Shown: piece after piece, positions 17,155 to 26,683 of the stretch
Layout: each line of letters starts with the position of its first letter
Position numbering within the stretch: position 1 is the first letter of the stretch
DNA from: JADJPO01 sp963750395
Lineage (GTDB): Bacteria; Actinomycetota; Actinomycetes; Actinomycetales; Kineosporiaceae
Length of the DNA: 64,000 nucleotides
Assembly: GCA_963750395.1 (NCBI GenBank)
Contig: CAVVQM010000010.1
Location: forward strand, 558,001 to 622,000
Direction: 5' to 3'
Notes under the pieces: generated by a model
Told to the model about the DNA's origin: nothing
Databases searched by the model: none
What the model saw: the letters and a program-made list of their open reading frames with translations, nothing else
Made by a program: the position numbers and the translations under genes

Positions 17155-19172
17155 GCACGCCCTACGGCTCCTGGCCCTCCGTGATCACCCCCGACCTGGC
17201 GGTCGCCGCGGCGGCTCGGATGAGCGACGTCCGGGCCGAGGACGGGGTGACGTGGTGGTCGGTGTCCCGGCCGGCCGAGGGCGGGCGCATCCAGATCGTG
17301 CGCCGTGACGGCGACGGCACGACGACCGACCTGCTGCCCGAGGGCCTCAATGCCCGCACCAGGGTGCACGAGTACGGCGGCGGGGCGTGGTGGGTCGATG
17401 CGGGGCGGGTGTTCTTCACCGACTTCGCGGACCAGCGCCTGTACCGCCTCGACCCCGGGGCCGCCGAGCCCGTGGCGATCTCCGCCGAGCCTCCCACCCC
17501 CGCCGCGCTGCGCTATGCCGACGGTGTGCTCACCGGCGACGGCGAGATCGTGGTCTGCGTCCGGGAGCGACACGAGATCGGGCAGGCGGGGCCCGACGGC
17601 CACCCGGTCGTGCACAACGAGATCGTCGCCCTGCCCGCGGCGGGTGGACCCGCCCGGGTACTCACCGCCGGCCACGACTTCTATGCCGCCCCGCGGCTCA
17701 GTCCGGACGGAACCCGGCTGGCCTGGCTGACCTGGGACCACCCGGACATGCCGTGGGACGCGACCACCCTCTGGGTGGCCGAGGTGCGGCGCGAGGGTGA
17801 GTCGCTTGCGCTCACCGGTGCCCGCGCGCTGGCCGGTGGCAGCGGTGAGTCCCTGACCCAGCCGGAGTGGTCCCCGGCCGGGGACCTGTACGTGATCAGT
17901 GACCGTAGCGACTGGTGGAACGTCTACCGGGTCGATCCCGTCGACCCTGTCGACCCTGTCGATCCCGTCGACGCCGATCCGGGACCGGGCGCCGACCTGG
18001 TCGCCGTCCACCCGCTCGAGGCCGAGGTCGGCCTGCCCGCCTGGGTCTTCGGTCGCGACCGGTACGCGGTGGGCTCCGACGGCAGCGTCTGGTTCACCTG
18101 GTCCGGACCGGACGGCGCCCACCTGACCGGCGCGCACCCGGACGGGACCGTCCACGACCGGCCCACCGGCCACGTCGGTCTGGAACCGTTGCGGCTCGAC
18201 GGCGACCGGATCGTGGCGTTGGCCGCCTCGTCGGACCGGGAGACCTCCGTCGTGCAGACCACGGACGGCGGACAGACCTGGACGGCGCTCCTCGCCGGCG
18301 CCACGCACGACCTGCCCGCGGTCTCGGTGGCGCGGCGGATCGACTTCCCCAGCGCGGACGGGCGCATCGCGCACGGTCTGTTCTACGCCCCGGTCCCGGC
18401 TCCCCCGCCGGGTTCCGAGCAGCAGATCGAGGCGCCGGAGGGTGAGTCGCCGCCCCTGGTCGTCCGGGTGCACGGAGGCCCGACCTCGCAGGCGGGTGCC
18501 GCGTTCAGCCTGGGCATCCAGTTCTGGACCAGCCGAGGCTTCGCGATCCTGGACGTCGACTACGGCGGCAGCACCGGCTACGGACGGCCCTACCGGCGCC
18601 TGCTCGACGACGCCTGGGGCATCGTGGATGTGCAGGACGCGCAGGCCGGGGCACGCCACCTGGCGGATCAGCACGTCGTGGACGGCGAGCGGATGGTGAT
18701 CACCGGAGGGAGCGCGGGCGGGTACACGGTGCTGATGTGCCTGGCCACCGGTGACACCTTCGCCGCGGGGGCCAGCCACTACGGGGTCACCGATCTGGGT
18801 GCCCTGGCCCGCGACACCCACAAGTTCGAGTCCCGCTACCTCGACCGTCTGGTGGGGCCATGGCCGCAGGCGGAGGCGGTCTATGCCGAGCGCTCGCCGA
18901 TGAGCCATCTCGACGGATTCGACGTCCCGCTGATCGTGCTGCAGGGCAGCGAGGACGCGGTGGTCCCGCCGTCCCAGGCCGAGGCCATCGTCGGCGCCCT
19001 GCGCGAGCGCGGGGTGCCGCACGCCTACCTGTTGTTCCCCGGTGAACAGCACGGTTTCCGCCGGGCCGAGAACGTGCGCCGGGCGCTGACCGCCGAGTTG
19101 TCGTTCTATGCACAGACCTTCGGGATCCAGCCGGCCGGCGACATCGAGCCGGTGGAGATCGTCGGCGGGTGA
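17151..19172 (+). CDS. S9-family prolyl oligopeptidase-type serine hydrolase
   Basis: 673 residues: an N-terminal beta-propeller (about 1-400) and a C-terminal alpha/beta-hydrolase peptidase domain. The catalytic triad is Ser in GGSAGGY, Asp in GSEDAVVPP and His in GEQHGF; VRVHGGPTSQAG is the oxyanion region. Closest in type to dipeptidyl/acylaminoacyl peptidases of family S9C. No signal peptide, so it is probably a cytosolic peptidase. An in-frame 9-base repeat adds a VDPVDPVDPVDPVD stretch at residue 261 between propeller blades. Translationally coupled to the upstream LURP-like gene. Confidence 0.9.
   Translation: MSTPYGSWPSVITPDLAVAAAARMSDVRAEDGVTWWSVSRPAEGGRIQIVRRDGDGTTTDLLPEGLNARTRVHEYGGGAWWVDAGRVFFTDFADQRLYRLDPGAAEPVAISAEPPTPAALRYADGVLTGDGEIVVCVRERHEIGQAGPDGHPVVHNEIVALPAAGGPARVLTAGHDFYAAPRLSPDGTRLAWLTWDHPDMPWDATTLWVAEVRREGESLALTGARALAGGSGESLTQPEWSPAGDLYVISDRSDWWNVYRVDPVDPVDPVDPVDADPGPGADLVAVHPLEAEVGLPAWVFGRDRYAVGSDGSVWFTWSGPDGAHLTGAHPDGTVHDRPTGHVGLEPLRLDGDRIVALAASSDRETSVVQTTDGGQTWTALLAGATHDLPAVSVARRIDFPSADGRIAHGLFYAPVPAPPPGSEQQIEAPEGESPPLVVRVHGGPTSQAGAAFSLGIQFWTSRGFAILDVDYGGSTGYGRPYRRLLDDAWGIVDVQDAQAGARHLADQHVVDGERMVITGGSAGGYTVLMCLATGDTFAAGASHYGVTDLGALARDTHKFESRYLDRLVGPWPQAEAVYAERSPMSHLDGFDVPLIVLQGSEDAVVPPSQAEAIVGALRERGVPHAYLLFPGEQHGFRRAENVRRALTAELSFYAQTFGIQPAGDIEPVEIVGG
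17931..17966 (+). repeat. In-frame 9-base tandem repeat (Val-Asp-Pro)
   Basis: Four consecutive copies of GTCGAYCCY inside the S9 peptidase gene, followed by a partial copy. It encodes Val-Asp-Pro repeats in a propeller loop. Copy number may vary by slippage. Confidence 0.9.
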
Positions 19173-19201
19173 GGCCCTCCGCCCCACCCACACGATCTCA
19201 A

Positions 19202-19223
19202 CGTGCCTCACGCCGTGAGCACG
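19202..19223. terminator. Probable hairpin terminator between convergent genes
   Basis: A 22-base imperfect inverted repeat with CGTGC/GCACG outer and TCACG/CGTGA inner arms and one bulged C. It lies between the stop of the S9 peptidase gene (19172) and that of the convergent merR (19269). Confidence 0.45.
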
Positions 19224-19268
19224 GTCGCGGTGCACCGAGCGAATCCGACAGCGGTCACCGTCGATCTG

Positions 19269-19904
19269 TCACGTGCCTGGCGCACCGGAGCCTCGCAGCA
19301 CTCGGGTGGAGACGGCCTCCTGAGCCAGTCGACGGATCATGAGCAGCGCCGGCTCGAGGAGCAGTGTGCCGATCACGGCCGTCTCAGTGGCCTTCTCGGG
19401 CCCGACGTCGGCCACCCGACGCACCTCGTGCCGGGCCACCGGTGCCATCGCTGCTGCATAGAGGTCGAGCAGCTCGTCGGTGACCGAGAAGTCCAGTGAT
19501 TCGACGTGGTCCAGGATGCGGGCCAGCGCGTCCTTGTGGGGACTGTCCGCGCCGATCTGCCAGTCATGACGGTGCAGCAGGTCCTCCACCCGCGTCCGTG
19601 ACCGCGTCGACGGGGCCGTCGTGTCCTCGGATGTGGACAGCAGCAGGTGCGCGCTGCCCACGACGTCGTGCAGGGGGCGGGTCGTGTCGTCGACCGCATC
19701 CAGGATGCCGCGCACGGCGTCGAGTCGGAGCCCGGCGATCTCCGCCAGGGCCCGGATCAGACGCAGTCGATGCAGGTGGGTCTCGTCGTAGGAGGCCCGG
19801 GTCGCGCCGGTGGCCTCGCCGGGATGAAGGAGACCCTCGCGCAGGTAGAACTTCACCGTGGCCACCGGCAGGGAGCTGCGCTCGGCCAGCTCGGAGATCC
19901 ACAT
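19269..19904 (-). CDS. MerR-family transcriptional regulator
   Basis: 211 residues from ATG 19904 (an ATG at 19943 would add 13 residues but lies inside the palindromic operator). Winged helix MWISELAERSSLPVATVKFYLREGLL and recognition wing, then a helical C-terminal domain resembling the TetR-like effector regions of some MerR proteins. No cysteine cluster. Divergent from the small membrane protein gene 19984, with a near-perfect 40-base palindrome between them, which strongly suggests it controls that gene and itself. Ligand unknown. Confidence 0.85.
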   Translation of the reverse strand: MWISELAERSSLPVATVKFYLREGLLHPGEATGATRASYDETHLHRLRLIRALAEIAGLRLDAVRGILDAVDDTTRPLHDVVGSAHLLLSTSEDTTAPSTRSRTRVEDLLHRHDWQIGADSPHKDALARILDHVESLDFSVTDELLDLYAAAMAPVARHEVRRVADVGPEKATETAVIGTLLLEPALLMIRRLAQEAVSTRVLRGSGAPGT

Positions 19905-19921
19905 GGCACCATCTTGACATT

Positions 19922-19961
19922 GGATAGTTAAACTCGCCAACATTGGCGAGTGGAACTATCC
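19922..19961. promoter_or_regulatory. 40-base near-palindromic operator between merR and membrane gene
   Basis: 19-base arms (19922-19940 and 19943-19961) match at 17 positions around a CA centre; the arms begin GGATAGTT and end CGCCAA. A TTGACA box lies just upstream at 19914-19919 on the plus strand. Location in the divergent gap and symmetry fit a MerR dimer operator. Confidence 0.75.
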
Positions 19962-19983
19962 AGCTGACTCGAGGGAGCTCGAC

Positions 19984-20400
19984 ATGGAACTGATCCTGAG
20001 CGATGAGTCGCGCGTCCTGGCGGGCATCCTGTTGATCGCGCTGGTGACCGTGGAGACCGGCGGGCTCTACCTGCTCAGCATCGTGCGTGGCAACCAGCAG
20101 GCGACACCGTTCCAGCTGGCCTTCGCCAGGGCCGGGCACGCCCACGCCGGCGTGCTGTTGGTGCTGGCGCTGCTGTGCCAACTGTTCGCCGACGCCACCG
20201 CCCAGACCGGTCTGCTCGACTGGCTGTCGCGTTCGGGAGTGGCGGTCTCGGCCCTGCTCATGCCCGGTGGGTTCTTCCTCTCCTCCATGGGCGCCGGGCG
20301 CGAGCAGCCCAACCGCCTGATCCTGCTGGTCTACGCCGGCGCCGCCCTGCTGGCGATCAGCCTGCTCAGCTTGGGGATAGGGCTGCTCACCGCAACCTGA
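19984..20400 (+). CDS. Small integral membrane protein of unknown function
   Basis: 138 residues with four predicted transmembrane segments (roughly residues 10-33, 50-72, 82-103, 113-136). A conserved-looking ARAGHAHAGVLLVL segment puts two histidines at the start of helix 2. No recognised domain. GAGGGA ribosome-binding site 8 bases before ATG. Probably controlled by the divergent MerR protein, so perhaps part of a stress or small-molecule response. Confidence 0.8.
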   Translation: MELILSDESRVLAGILLIALVTVETGGLYLLSIVRGNQQATPFQLAFARAGHAHAGVLLVLALLCQLFADATAQTGLLDWLSRSGVAVSALLMPGGFFLSSMGAGREQPNRLILLVYAGAALLAISLLSLGIGLLTAT

Positions 20401-20497
20401 GTCCCCAGAGAGCCTCGACCGCGGCGCACCACCGCGGGCCGCAGCTCGATGTGGACGAGGGGACCACCGATGGATTCGCCCCGACACCAGCTCGGCC

Positions 20498-22678
20498 CTA
20501 CAACAGCTCCGCGAGAAGTCGCGCGGCCCGCGCCGCGCCGTCGCCCGGCACGGCCTCGTAGTCCACCTCGCGGCCGAGCTCGCCCAGCACCGCCGCGGCG
20601 AGCGCGTCCGGGTCGCACGCCCGGTCGTAGTCGAGGCAGCGCCCGGCCCGATGCCGCTCCAGGCGGTGACGCACGTGCAGGTTCTGCTCGAAGTGGTGGC
20701 GCAGCGGCACGTAGACGAACGGCCGCCGGTTCGCCGTCAGCTCCATGCAGGTGCTGAGCCCGCCCTGGACGACCGCCACGTCACAGACCGCCAGGTGACG
20801 ATCGAGATCCGGCAGGTAGCCGTGGACCTCCAGTCCGCGGTACCGCGGCAGTCCGGACGGGTCGATCCGGGGCCCGGCGACGACCACGACCCGCAGGTCC
20901 GGGACCCGCCGGCGCAGGAGGGGAACCGCATCCACGACCCGTCGCAGCAGCGGCAGCCCCACCCCGGACCCGCCGACCGTCACGACACAGACCCGCTCGT
21001 CGTCGTGGTAGCCGAGCGTCCGGCGCAGGGCGGGGCGCTCCTCGTCGGCCACCGGCTCGATTCCCGTGACGTGCCCGGCGAAGTCGAAGTTGCGGGCGGT
21101 CCAGTCCCGGATGTTCGGCAGACCCGGGCCGAAGTCCCGGTCCACGACGTCGCCGGGGTCCCCGACGAACACCGACCGGTCGCGCAGCCCGCGGAAACGG
21201 GCCCGGTGCTCGATCATCTCGGCGTTCCAGTCGGCGGTGAGGACCGACTCCTGCGGCCCGCCGTCCGGCATCGGCAGCCAGCCGACGAAGTCGGTGAGCC
21301 ACGCGTACGCCGACCGTTTGAGCTCGGGGTTCTCGTGGAGGAAGTAGTCGACGTCCCACGCCTCGTCTCCCACGACGAGGTCGTAGCGCTCCGAATCCAG
21401 CAGGTCGTCGAACACCATGTAGTTGGCCACAAGGGTCTCGTCCATCCGCCGAATCGCCTGGAAGGCGTGCAGGTCGTGCTCGCCGCTCTCGGCCTCGATG
21501 TGGGAACACTCGCTCATCAGGAACGCCGACGCGGGATGGACCCGTTCTCCGCGGCGCCGCAGGACGCTTGCCACAGGGTCCTGCGTGAGCCAGTCGACCT
21601 GCAGGTCCGGGTGCAGCCGGCGGAGCTCGTCGGCGATGGCGGCGTCGCGACGGGCGTGACCGAGACCGATCGGCGACGACAGGTACAGCGCTCGTGGCCG
21701 GCGCCGCAGGGCGCGGGTCCAGGTGCGGGCGGGCGTTGACGGGCGGGGGGCGACGCGCTCCGCGAAGGCCCGGATCTCGCGGTTGACCAGGACGGGGTCA
21801 CGCATCGGCAGCCCGTGCCCGCCCCCCTCGACCAGGAGCAGTTCCCCGCCGGTGAGTTCGGCGAGGCGCTCGCCGACGGCGCAGCCCCCGATGGCGTCCT
21901 CGGTCCCGTGGATCACCCTGACCGGGCAGCGGACCTCCCCGCAGATCGGCTCGAGGGGGGCGCACGTCGCGCCGAACATGCCCAGGCGCCCCGCCGTGAC
22001 GTCGACCAGCGTCCAGGCGTCGATCTCCTGACCCCAGCCGACCGCGTCCTCGATCTGCTTGCTCGAGTGCGGCTCGGTGAACATCCGGCCGAAGAAGAAA
22101 CGCAGGAAGGTGTCGTACTCCTCCGCGCCCGCGGTCCAGTAGTGCCGGTTGTACATCGCCCAGCCGCGGGTCTGGTCGTGTCGAGTGTCCCAGGCGTACC
22201 TCTCGCGCTCCGGCCGGGAGATCGGGAAGCCGCAGGTCGGCGCGATCGCCAGCAGCCCGTGGACCCGCGACGGGTGACGGGCGGCGATGTGGACGCCGTA
22301 CGTCGCTCCGCACGACAGGCCGACCAGGACGGCGGCCCCGATGCCGGCGTCATCGAGGACGGCGATGGCGTCCTCGGCGAACTCGGCGTCCGCGTACGCA
22401 GCGGCACCGACGGGCCGGTCGGAACGGCCGCACCCGCGGCCGTCGAACGTCGTCACGCGGAAGTGGCGGGCCAGGAAGGGGATCTGTGCCTTCCAGTGGC
22501 GCGAGTGGACGATCGACCACGCCGGCAGGAGGAGGATGTCCGCGATGCCCGGCGGGTGGTCCTCACCCCAGCGGTACCAGGCCAGCCGAACGCCGTCCCG
22601 CACGGCGACGCCCCGGGTCTGCGGCTCGAGCGCGACGCGGTCGCCCCCGGTGGAGCTGCGCGGTTCGATGACCCTCAC
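20498..22678 (-). CDS. Fusion: alpha/beta hydrolase + GT-B glycosyltransferase
   Basis: 726 residues in two domains. The N-terminal ~310 are an alpha/beta hydrolase with nucleophile Ser in GLSCGAT, Asp in HGTEDAIGG and His in GGGHGLPM. From about residue 325 follows a MurG/UDP-glycosyltransferase-like GT-B domain, starting ALYLSSPIGLGHARRD and containing VTVGGSGVGLPLLRR and the donor-binding region VVQGGLSTCMELTANRRPF with HHFEQN. The two catalytic folds are joined by a short Arg/Pro-rich linker, an unusual combination. GTG 22678 has GGGAGG 4 bases upstream; ATG 22726 is the alternative start. Next to the methyltransferase in the same direction. Inferred role: tailoring of a natural product or glycolipid. 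Confidence 0.82.
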   Translation of the reverse strand: MRVIEPRSSTGGDRVALEPQTRGVAVRDGVRLAWYRWGEDHPPGIADILLLPAWSIVHSRHWKAQIPFLARHFRVTTFDGRGCGRSDRPVGAAAYADAEFAEDAIAVLDDAGIGAAVLVGLSCGATYGVHIAARHPSRVHGLLAIAPTCGFPISRPERERYAWDTRHDQTRGWAMYNRHYWTAGAEEYDTFLRFFFGRMFTEPHSSKQIEDAVGWGQEIDAWTLVDVTAGRLGMFGATCAPLEPICGEVRCPVRVIHGTEDAIGGCAVGERLAELTGGELLLVEGGGHGLPMRDPVLVNREIRAFAERVAPRPSTPARTWTRALRRRPRALYLSSPIGLGHARRDAAIADELRRLHPDLQVDWLTQDPVASVLRRRGERVHPASAFLMSECSHIEAESGEHDLHAFQAIRRMDETLVANYMVFDDLLDSERYDLVVGDEAWDVDYFLHENPELKRSAYAWLTDFVGWLPMPDGGPQESVLTADWNAEMIEHRARFRGLRDRSVFVGDPGDVVDRDFGPGLPNIRDWTARNFDFAGHVTGIEPVADEERPALRRTLGYHDDERVCVVTVGGSGVGLPLLRRVVDAVPLLRRRVPDLRVVVVAGPRIDPSGLPRYRGLEVHGYLPDLDRHLAVCDVAVVQGGLSTCMELTANRRPFVYVPLRHHFEQNLHVRHRLERHRAGRCLDYDRACDPDALAAAVLGELGREVDYEAVPGDGAARAARLLAELL

Positions 22679-22760
22679 GCGGCCTCCCGGATCATGCGGC
22701 CGTTCATGCGGCGGCGACGGGGACATTCTCCGCCCCCGCCGCCGCCGACGTCATGGCCGC

Positions 22761-23849
22761 CTACTTGCGAATCTCGAAGACGTTGTTGAACGGTGTCGTC
22801 GCCACGGTGCGGAACCGGCTGAATCCCGCACTCGTCGCGACGTCGCGGATGCGGGCGGGCCCCGCCTGGGTGCCCAGCGCCATCCGGCCGTCCTGGGCGA
22901 GCGAGCACGGTGTGCAGAGCAGCGTCGAGAAGCCGTAGTACGCACGGCCGACGGGGTTGAAGTTGTCCTCCACAGCGTCACCGGCCACCGGCTCGACGAC
23001 CAACCACGTCCCGTCGTCGGCGAGCGAGTCCAGGACGTGGCGGGCCGTGCCGATGGGGTCGCCCATGTCGTGCAGCGAGTCGAACGTGGTCACGAGGTCG
23101 TACGACCCGCCCGTGAAGGCGCCGGCCGGCGAGATCTCGAAGGACACCCGGTCGTCCAGGCCCGCAACGGCGGCACGCTCGCGGGCGGTCGCGACGGAGT
23201 CGGCGTGGTAGTCGGACCCGGTGAACCGCGACGCGGGGAACGCCTCGGCCATGAGAACGGTCGAGGCGCCGTGACCGCATCCGATGTCGGCGACCTGCGC
23301 GCCGGCCGTGAGCTTGTCGACGACCCCGTCGAGGGCCGGCAGCCAGTCGGAGACCAGGTGGGCGTTGTAGCTGGGGCGGAAGAAGCGCTCGCAGCCGGTG
23401 TGGACGTCGTCGTTGTGCTCGTGCCAGCCGAGACCGTCACCGTGTGGGGCGAGGTCGACGACCTGGTGGGAGTCCCGGACGGTCCCCAGGGCGATCTGGA
23501 ACAGCCCGGGGAGGTAGACGGGGCTGCTCTCGTCGGTGAGCGCAACCGCATGCTCGCGGGGCAGGGTGTAGCGGCCGGTGACGGGGTCGTAGGTCACGGT
23601 GTGACCGGCGGCCTGGGCGTTGAGCCATTCGCGGGCGTAGGGCAGGCCGGTGCCGGACCGATCGGCGAGTTCGGCGGGAGTGACCGGCCCGTCGGCCGCC
23701 ATGATCCGGTAGTAGCCGAGCCGGTCGCCCATGACGACGAGGGCGGTGTTGAGGGTGGCGCCGACCTCGTCGACGGACCGGAAGACGAATGCCATGAGGG
23801 CATCGGTGTCGATCGGTGCGACGGCGGGCGCGCTGTCAGTGGTTGTCAT
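22761..23849 (-). CDS. SAM-dependent methyltransferase with winged-helix N-terminus
   Basis: 362 residues. An N-terminal helical/winged-helix segment (ADRSGTGLPYAREWLNAQAAG) precedes a class I methyltransferase domain with motif I VADIGCGHGASTV, acidic loop FTGSDYHADSV and motif FDSLHDMGDP. The layout resembles mycobacterial Rv2258c-type methyltransferases. No metal-binding motif seen. Upstream of the hydrolase/glycosyltransferase fusion, so probably in one operon, and divergent from the LAL regulator, its likely activator. Substrate unknown. Confidence 0.88.
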   Translation of the reverse strand: MTTTDSAPAVAPIDTDALMAFVFRSVDEVGATLNTALVVMGDRLGYYRIMAADGPVTPAELADRSGTGLPYAREWLNAQAAGHTVTYDPVTGRYTLPREHAVALTDESSPVYLPGLFQIALGTVRDSHQVVDLAPHGDGLGWHEHNDDVHTGCERFFRPSYNAHLVSDWLPALDGVVDKLTAGAQVADIGCGHGASTVLMAEAFPASRFTGSDYHADSVATARERAAVAGLDDRVSFEISPAGAFTGGSYDLVTTFDSLHDMGDPIGTARHVLDSLADDGTWLVVEPVAGDAVEDNFNPVGRAYYGFSTLLCTPCSLAQDGRMALGTQAGPARIRDVATSAGFSRFRTVATTPFNNVFEIRK

Positions 23850-23946
23850 GGCACAACCGTCGGCCGCCGCAGCGTCTCATCGCATCAGGGGACCCACCTG
23901 GTCTCCTTCGGCAGACCCCCTGGTCCGGGGTTCCTAGACTGACGGG

Positions 23947-26667
23947 GTGCTCGTCGGACGGGTGGCTGAGCAGCGTGTCCTCGACGCTCTGGTGGCCGGG
24001 GCCAGGCTGGGGCGCAGCGGCGTCCTCGTCCTGACGGGCGAGGCCGGCATCGGGAAGACGGCGCTGCTGCGACACGTCTGTGATTCGGCGGCGGACCTAC
24101 GCCTGGTTCAGGCGGAGTGCCACGAGTCAGAGCGCGACATCCCGTTCGGCGGGCTGGCGCAGCTGCTGCGCGCGAGCGAGAAGGACCTCGACCGCATCCC
24201 GCCGCCGCAGGCCCACGCGCTCGGTGTCGCGCTGGCGATGCGCGAGGGCTCGGTCGTCGATCGGCTCGCCGTCGGGGCGGCGGTTCTCGGCCTGCTCGTT
24301 CGGTGGAGCGAGGAGCGGCCGCTCGCCGTCGTCGTGGACGACGCCCACCACCTCGACCAGCCGTCCGCCGAGGCGCTGACGTTCGCGTGCCGGCGACTGC
24401 TCGCCGACCCGGTGGCCGCGGTGTTCGCCGCCCGGACCGGCGAGGGGGTGATCACGCGATCCGGGCTGCCCGAGCTGGCGGTGACGGGCCTGGACGCCGC
24501 GGCGACCGCCGAGCTGGCCCTCACCCGTCGGCCGGCACCACCCGGGGGAACGGCGGGGCTGCACAGACTGACCGGGGGCAACCCGCTGGCCGTCCTGGAG
24601 TTGGCCCGCCTGGCGCCACCGGCGGCAGACGTCGAAGAGATACCGGTCCCGGTGCCCCAGGTCCTCGCGGAGCGGTATGCGGCCCGCGTCGACTCCCTCG
24701 ACCCCGACACCCGGACCCTCCTCGTCGTCGCGGCGATCACCGGCGGGGACCTGAGGGTCGTGGAGGCCACGGCCACGGCCCTCGGCGTCCACCTCGCCGC
24801 TCTGGAGCCGGCCGAACGGGCGGGCCTGGTCACCGTCGGTGCCGAGCAGATCGCCTTCGCCCACCCTCTCGTGCGCGCCGCCGTGTATGCGCTCGCCCAT
24901 CCCGGCGACCGGCGACGGCTGCACGCCGCCGTCGCAGCCGCGCTACCCGCCGCCGATGCCGACCGCCGCGCGTGGCACCTGGCCGCGGCGGTGCTCGGCA
25001 CGGACGACGACGTGGCGAATGCCATGGTCGCGGCGGGCGAGCGCGCCCGCCGCAGGGGCGCCCACGCGGTCGCCTCGACGGCCTTCGAACGTGCCGCGAC
25101 ACTGACCCTCGACCCGCTGATCCGCGCCGGTCGGCTGGTGACGGCCGGCGAGGCGGCCTGGAGTGGGGGCGATGGGGGCAGGGCCGTCGAACTGGCCGAT
25201 CGCGCCGTGGCACTCGACGGCTCCGCCACCTGCCGGGGCGCAGCTCTCGGCCTCCGCGGGGAGGTCGCGGCCCGGGAGGGCAGCCTGGTCGACGCCCGCG
25301 AGATGCTGACCGAGGCGGCTGAACACCTGCGGAGGTCGGATCCCTCGCGGGCGGTCCTGCTGCTGGCCGGGGCGGCCAACGCCTGCTACCTGCAGGGCAC
25401 GCCACCGGCGGCGATGCAGATCGCCCTCCTGGTCGAGGATCTGGTCGCCGCCCACGAGCTCACCCCGGCAGCCCTGGCCGTCGGGACGATGGCCGCCGGG
25501 ATGGCGCGGGTTCTCGCCGGTGACGGCGGGATCGAGCAGATCCGGGTCGCGACCCGCCTGCTCGAATTCGTCGACGACCGCGACGGCGTGGTGTCCCCGT
25601 GGTGGCTCATGATGGGCCCGCTGTGGCTGCGGGAGTCCGGGGCCGCCCGAACGCTCGTGCGGGCGGCCCTGGACGAGCGGCGGGAGCGCAGCGCGATCGC
25701 CGCCATCCCGGGCCTGCTGTTCGCCATCGCGCGCGACGGCGCCACCACCGACCGGTGGGTGCCGGCCGAGGCGGACTACGGCGAGGCGATCGCGCTGGCC
25801 CGCGAGCTCGGACACACGACGGAGCTGGCGATCTCGCTTGCCGGGCTGGCCTGGCTGGAGGCCCGCACGGGACGCGCGAAGGAGTGCTCGGAGCACGCGG
25901 CCGAGGTGCTGACGATCTGCGAGCGGCGGCCCGTCACGACCGCCCGGGTCTGGGCCCAGTTCGCGCTGGGCGAGGCGGCGCTGGCGTCCGGGGACGCGGC
26001 CACGGCGGTGACGCGGTTACAGGCGCTGAGCCGGTTGCTGGACGAGATCGACCTGCGTGACCCCGACGTCTCCCCCGCTCCGGATCTGGCCGAGGCGCTC
26101 CTGCGCGCCGGTCGGGAACCGGACGCCCGGGCGCTCACACGCGGGTTCGAGACACGGGCCGAGGCCAAGGGGCAGCCCTGGGCGCGGGCCCGCGCCGTGC
26201 GGATGCGCCTGCTGCTCGGCGACGGCGACACCGACGCCTCGGCGGCGGCAGCCCTGGCGTTGCACGCCCGGACGCCGGACGTCTTCGAGGAGGCTCGCAC
26301 GCGACTCGTCATCGGCGCCCGGTTGCGACGGGAGCGGCGGCGCGCGGACGCCCGCGAGCCGCTGCGGGACGCGCTGGCGGCATTCCGCATGCTGGGCGCC
26401 CGGCCGTGGGCCGACGCTGCCGCGCGCGAGCTCGACGCGACCGGCGAGACGGTGGCGCGCAGCGGAGCGCAGGCCCGGGAGCACCTCACGGCGCGGGAAC
26501 TGCAGATCGCGCTGCTGCTCGCCGAGGGGCGGACGACCCGCGAGGCCGCCGCAGCGCTGTTCCTCAGCCCGAAGACCGTCGAGTACCACCTGCGTCACGT
26601 CTACACCAAGCTCGACATCTCCTCACGAAGCGAGCTGCGGGAACGGCTCAAGGGGGCGACCGGCTGA
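23947..26667 (+). CDS. LuxR-family regulator, large ATP-binding (LAL) type
   Basis: 906 residues. N-terminal AAA/NB-ARC-like ATPase with Walker A GEAGIGKTALL and Walker B LAVVVDDAHH, a long TPR-like helical middle, and a C-terminal LuxR helix-turn-helix (LTAREL, TTREAAAALFLSPKTVEYHL). LAL proteins commonly activate polyketide, sugar or secondary-metabolite genes. Transcribed away from the methyltransferase with 97 bases between starts. Its end is 16 bases from the convergent demethylase gene. Confidence 0.92.
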   Translation: MLVGRVAEQRVLDALVAGARLGRSGVLVLTGEAGIGKTALLRHVCDSAADLRLVQAECHESERDIPFGGLAQLLRASEKDLDRIPPPQAHALGVALAMREGSVVDRLAVGAAVLGLLVRWSEERPLAVVVDDAHHLDQPSAEALTFACRRLLADPVAAVFAARTGEGVITRSGLPELAVTGLDAAATAELALTRRPAPPGGTAGLHRLTGGNPLAVLELARLAPPAADVEEIPVPVPQVLAERYAARVDSLDPDTRTLLVVAAITGGDLRVVEATATALGVHLAALEPAERAGLVTVGAEQIAFAHPLVRAAVYALAHPGDRRRLHAAVAAALPAADADRRAWHLAAAVLGTDDDVANAMVAAGERARRRGAHAVASTAFERAATLTLDPLIRAGRLVTAGEAAWSGGDGGRAVELADRAVALDGSATCRGAALGLRGEVAAREGSLVDAREMLTEAAEHLRRSDPSRAVLLLAGAANACYLQGTPPAAMQIALLVEDLVAAHELTPAALAVGTMAAGMARVLAGDGGIEQIRVATRLLEFVDDRDGVVSPWWLMMGPLWLRESGAARTLVRAALDERRERSAIAAIPGLLFAIARDGATTDRWVPAEADYGEAIALARELGHTTELAISLAGLAWLEARTGRAKECSEHAAEVLTICERRPVTTARVWAQFALGEAALASGDAATAVTRLQALSRLLDEIDLRDPDVSPAPDLAEALLRAGREPDARALTRGFETRAEAKGQPWARARAVRMRLLLGDGDTDASAAAALALHARTPDVFEEARTRLVIGARLRRERRRADAREPLRDALAAFRMLGARPWADAAARELDATGETVARSGAQAREHLTARELQIALLLAEGRTTREAAAALFLSPKTVEYHLRHVYTKLDISSRSELRERLKGATG

Positions 26668-26683
26668 GGCCACGAGCGGGACC

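Noticed and set aside
17004..19235. 743-codon minus-strand frame opposite the S9 peptidase
   Set aside because: The S9 catalytic motifs are on the plus strand; the minus product has no recognisable domain and is a GC-rich shadow.
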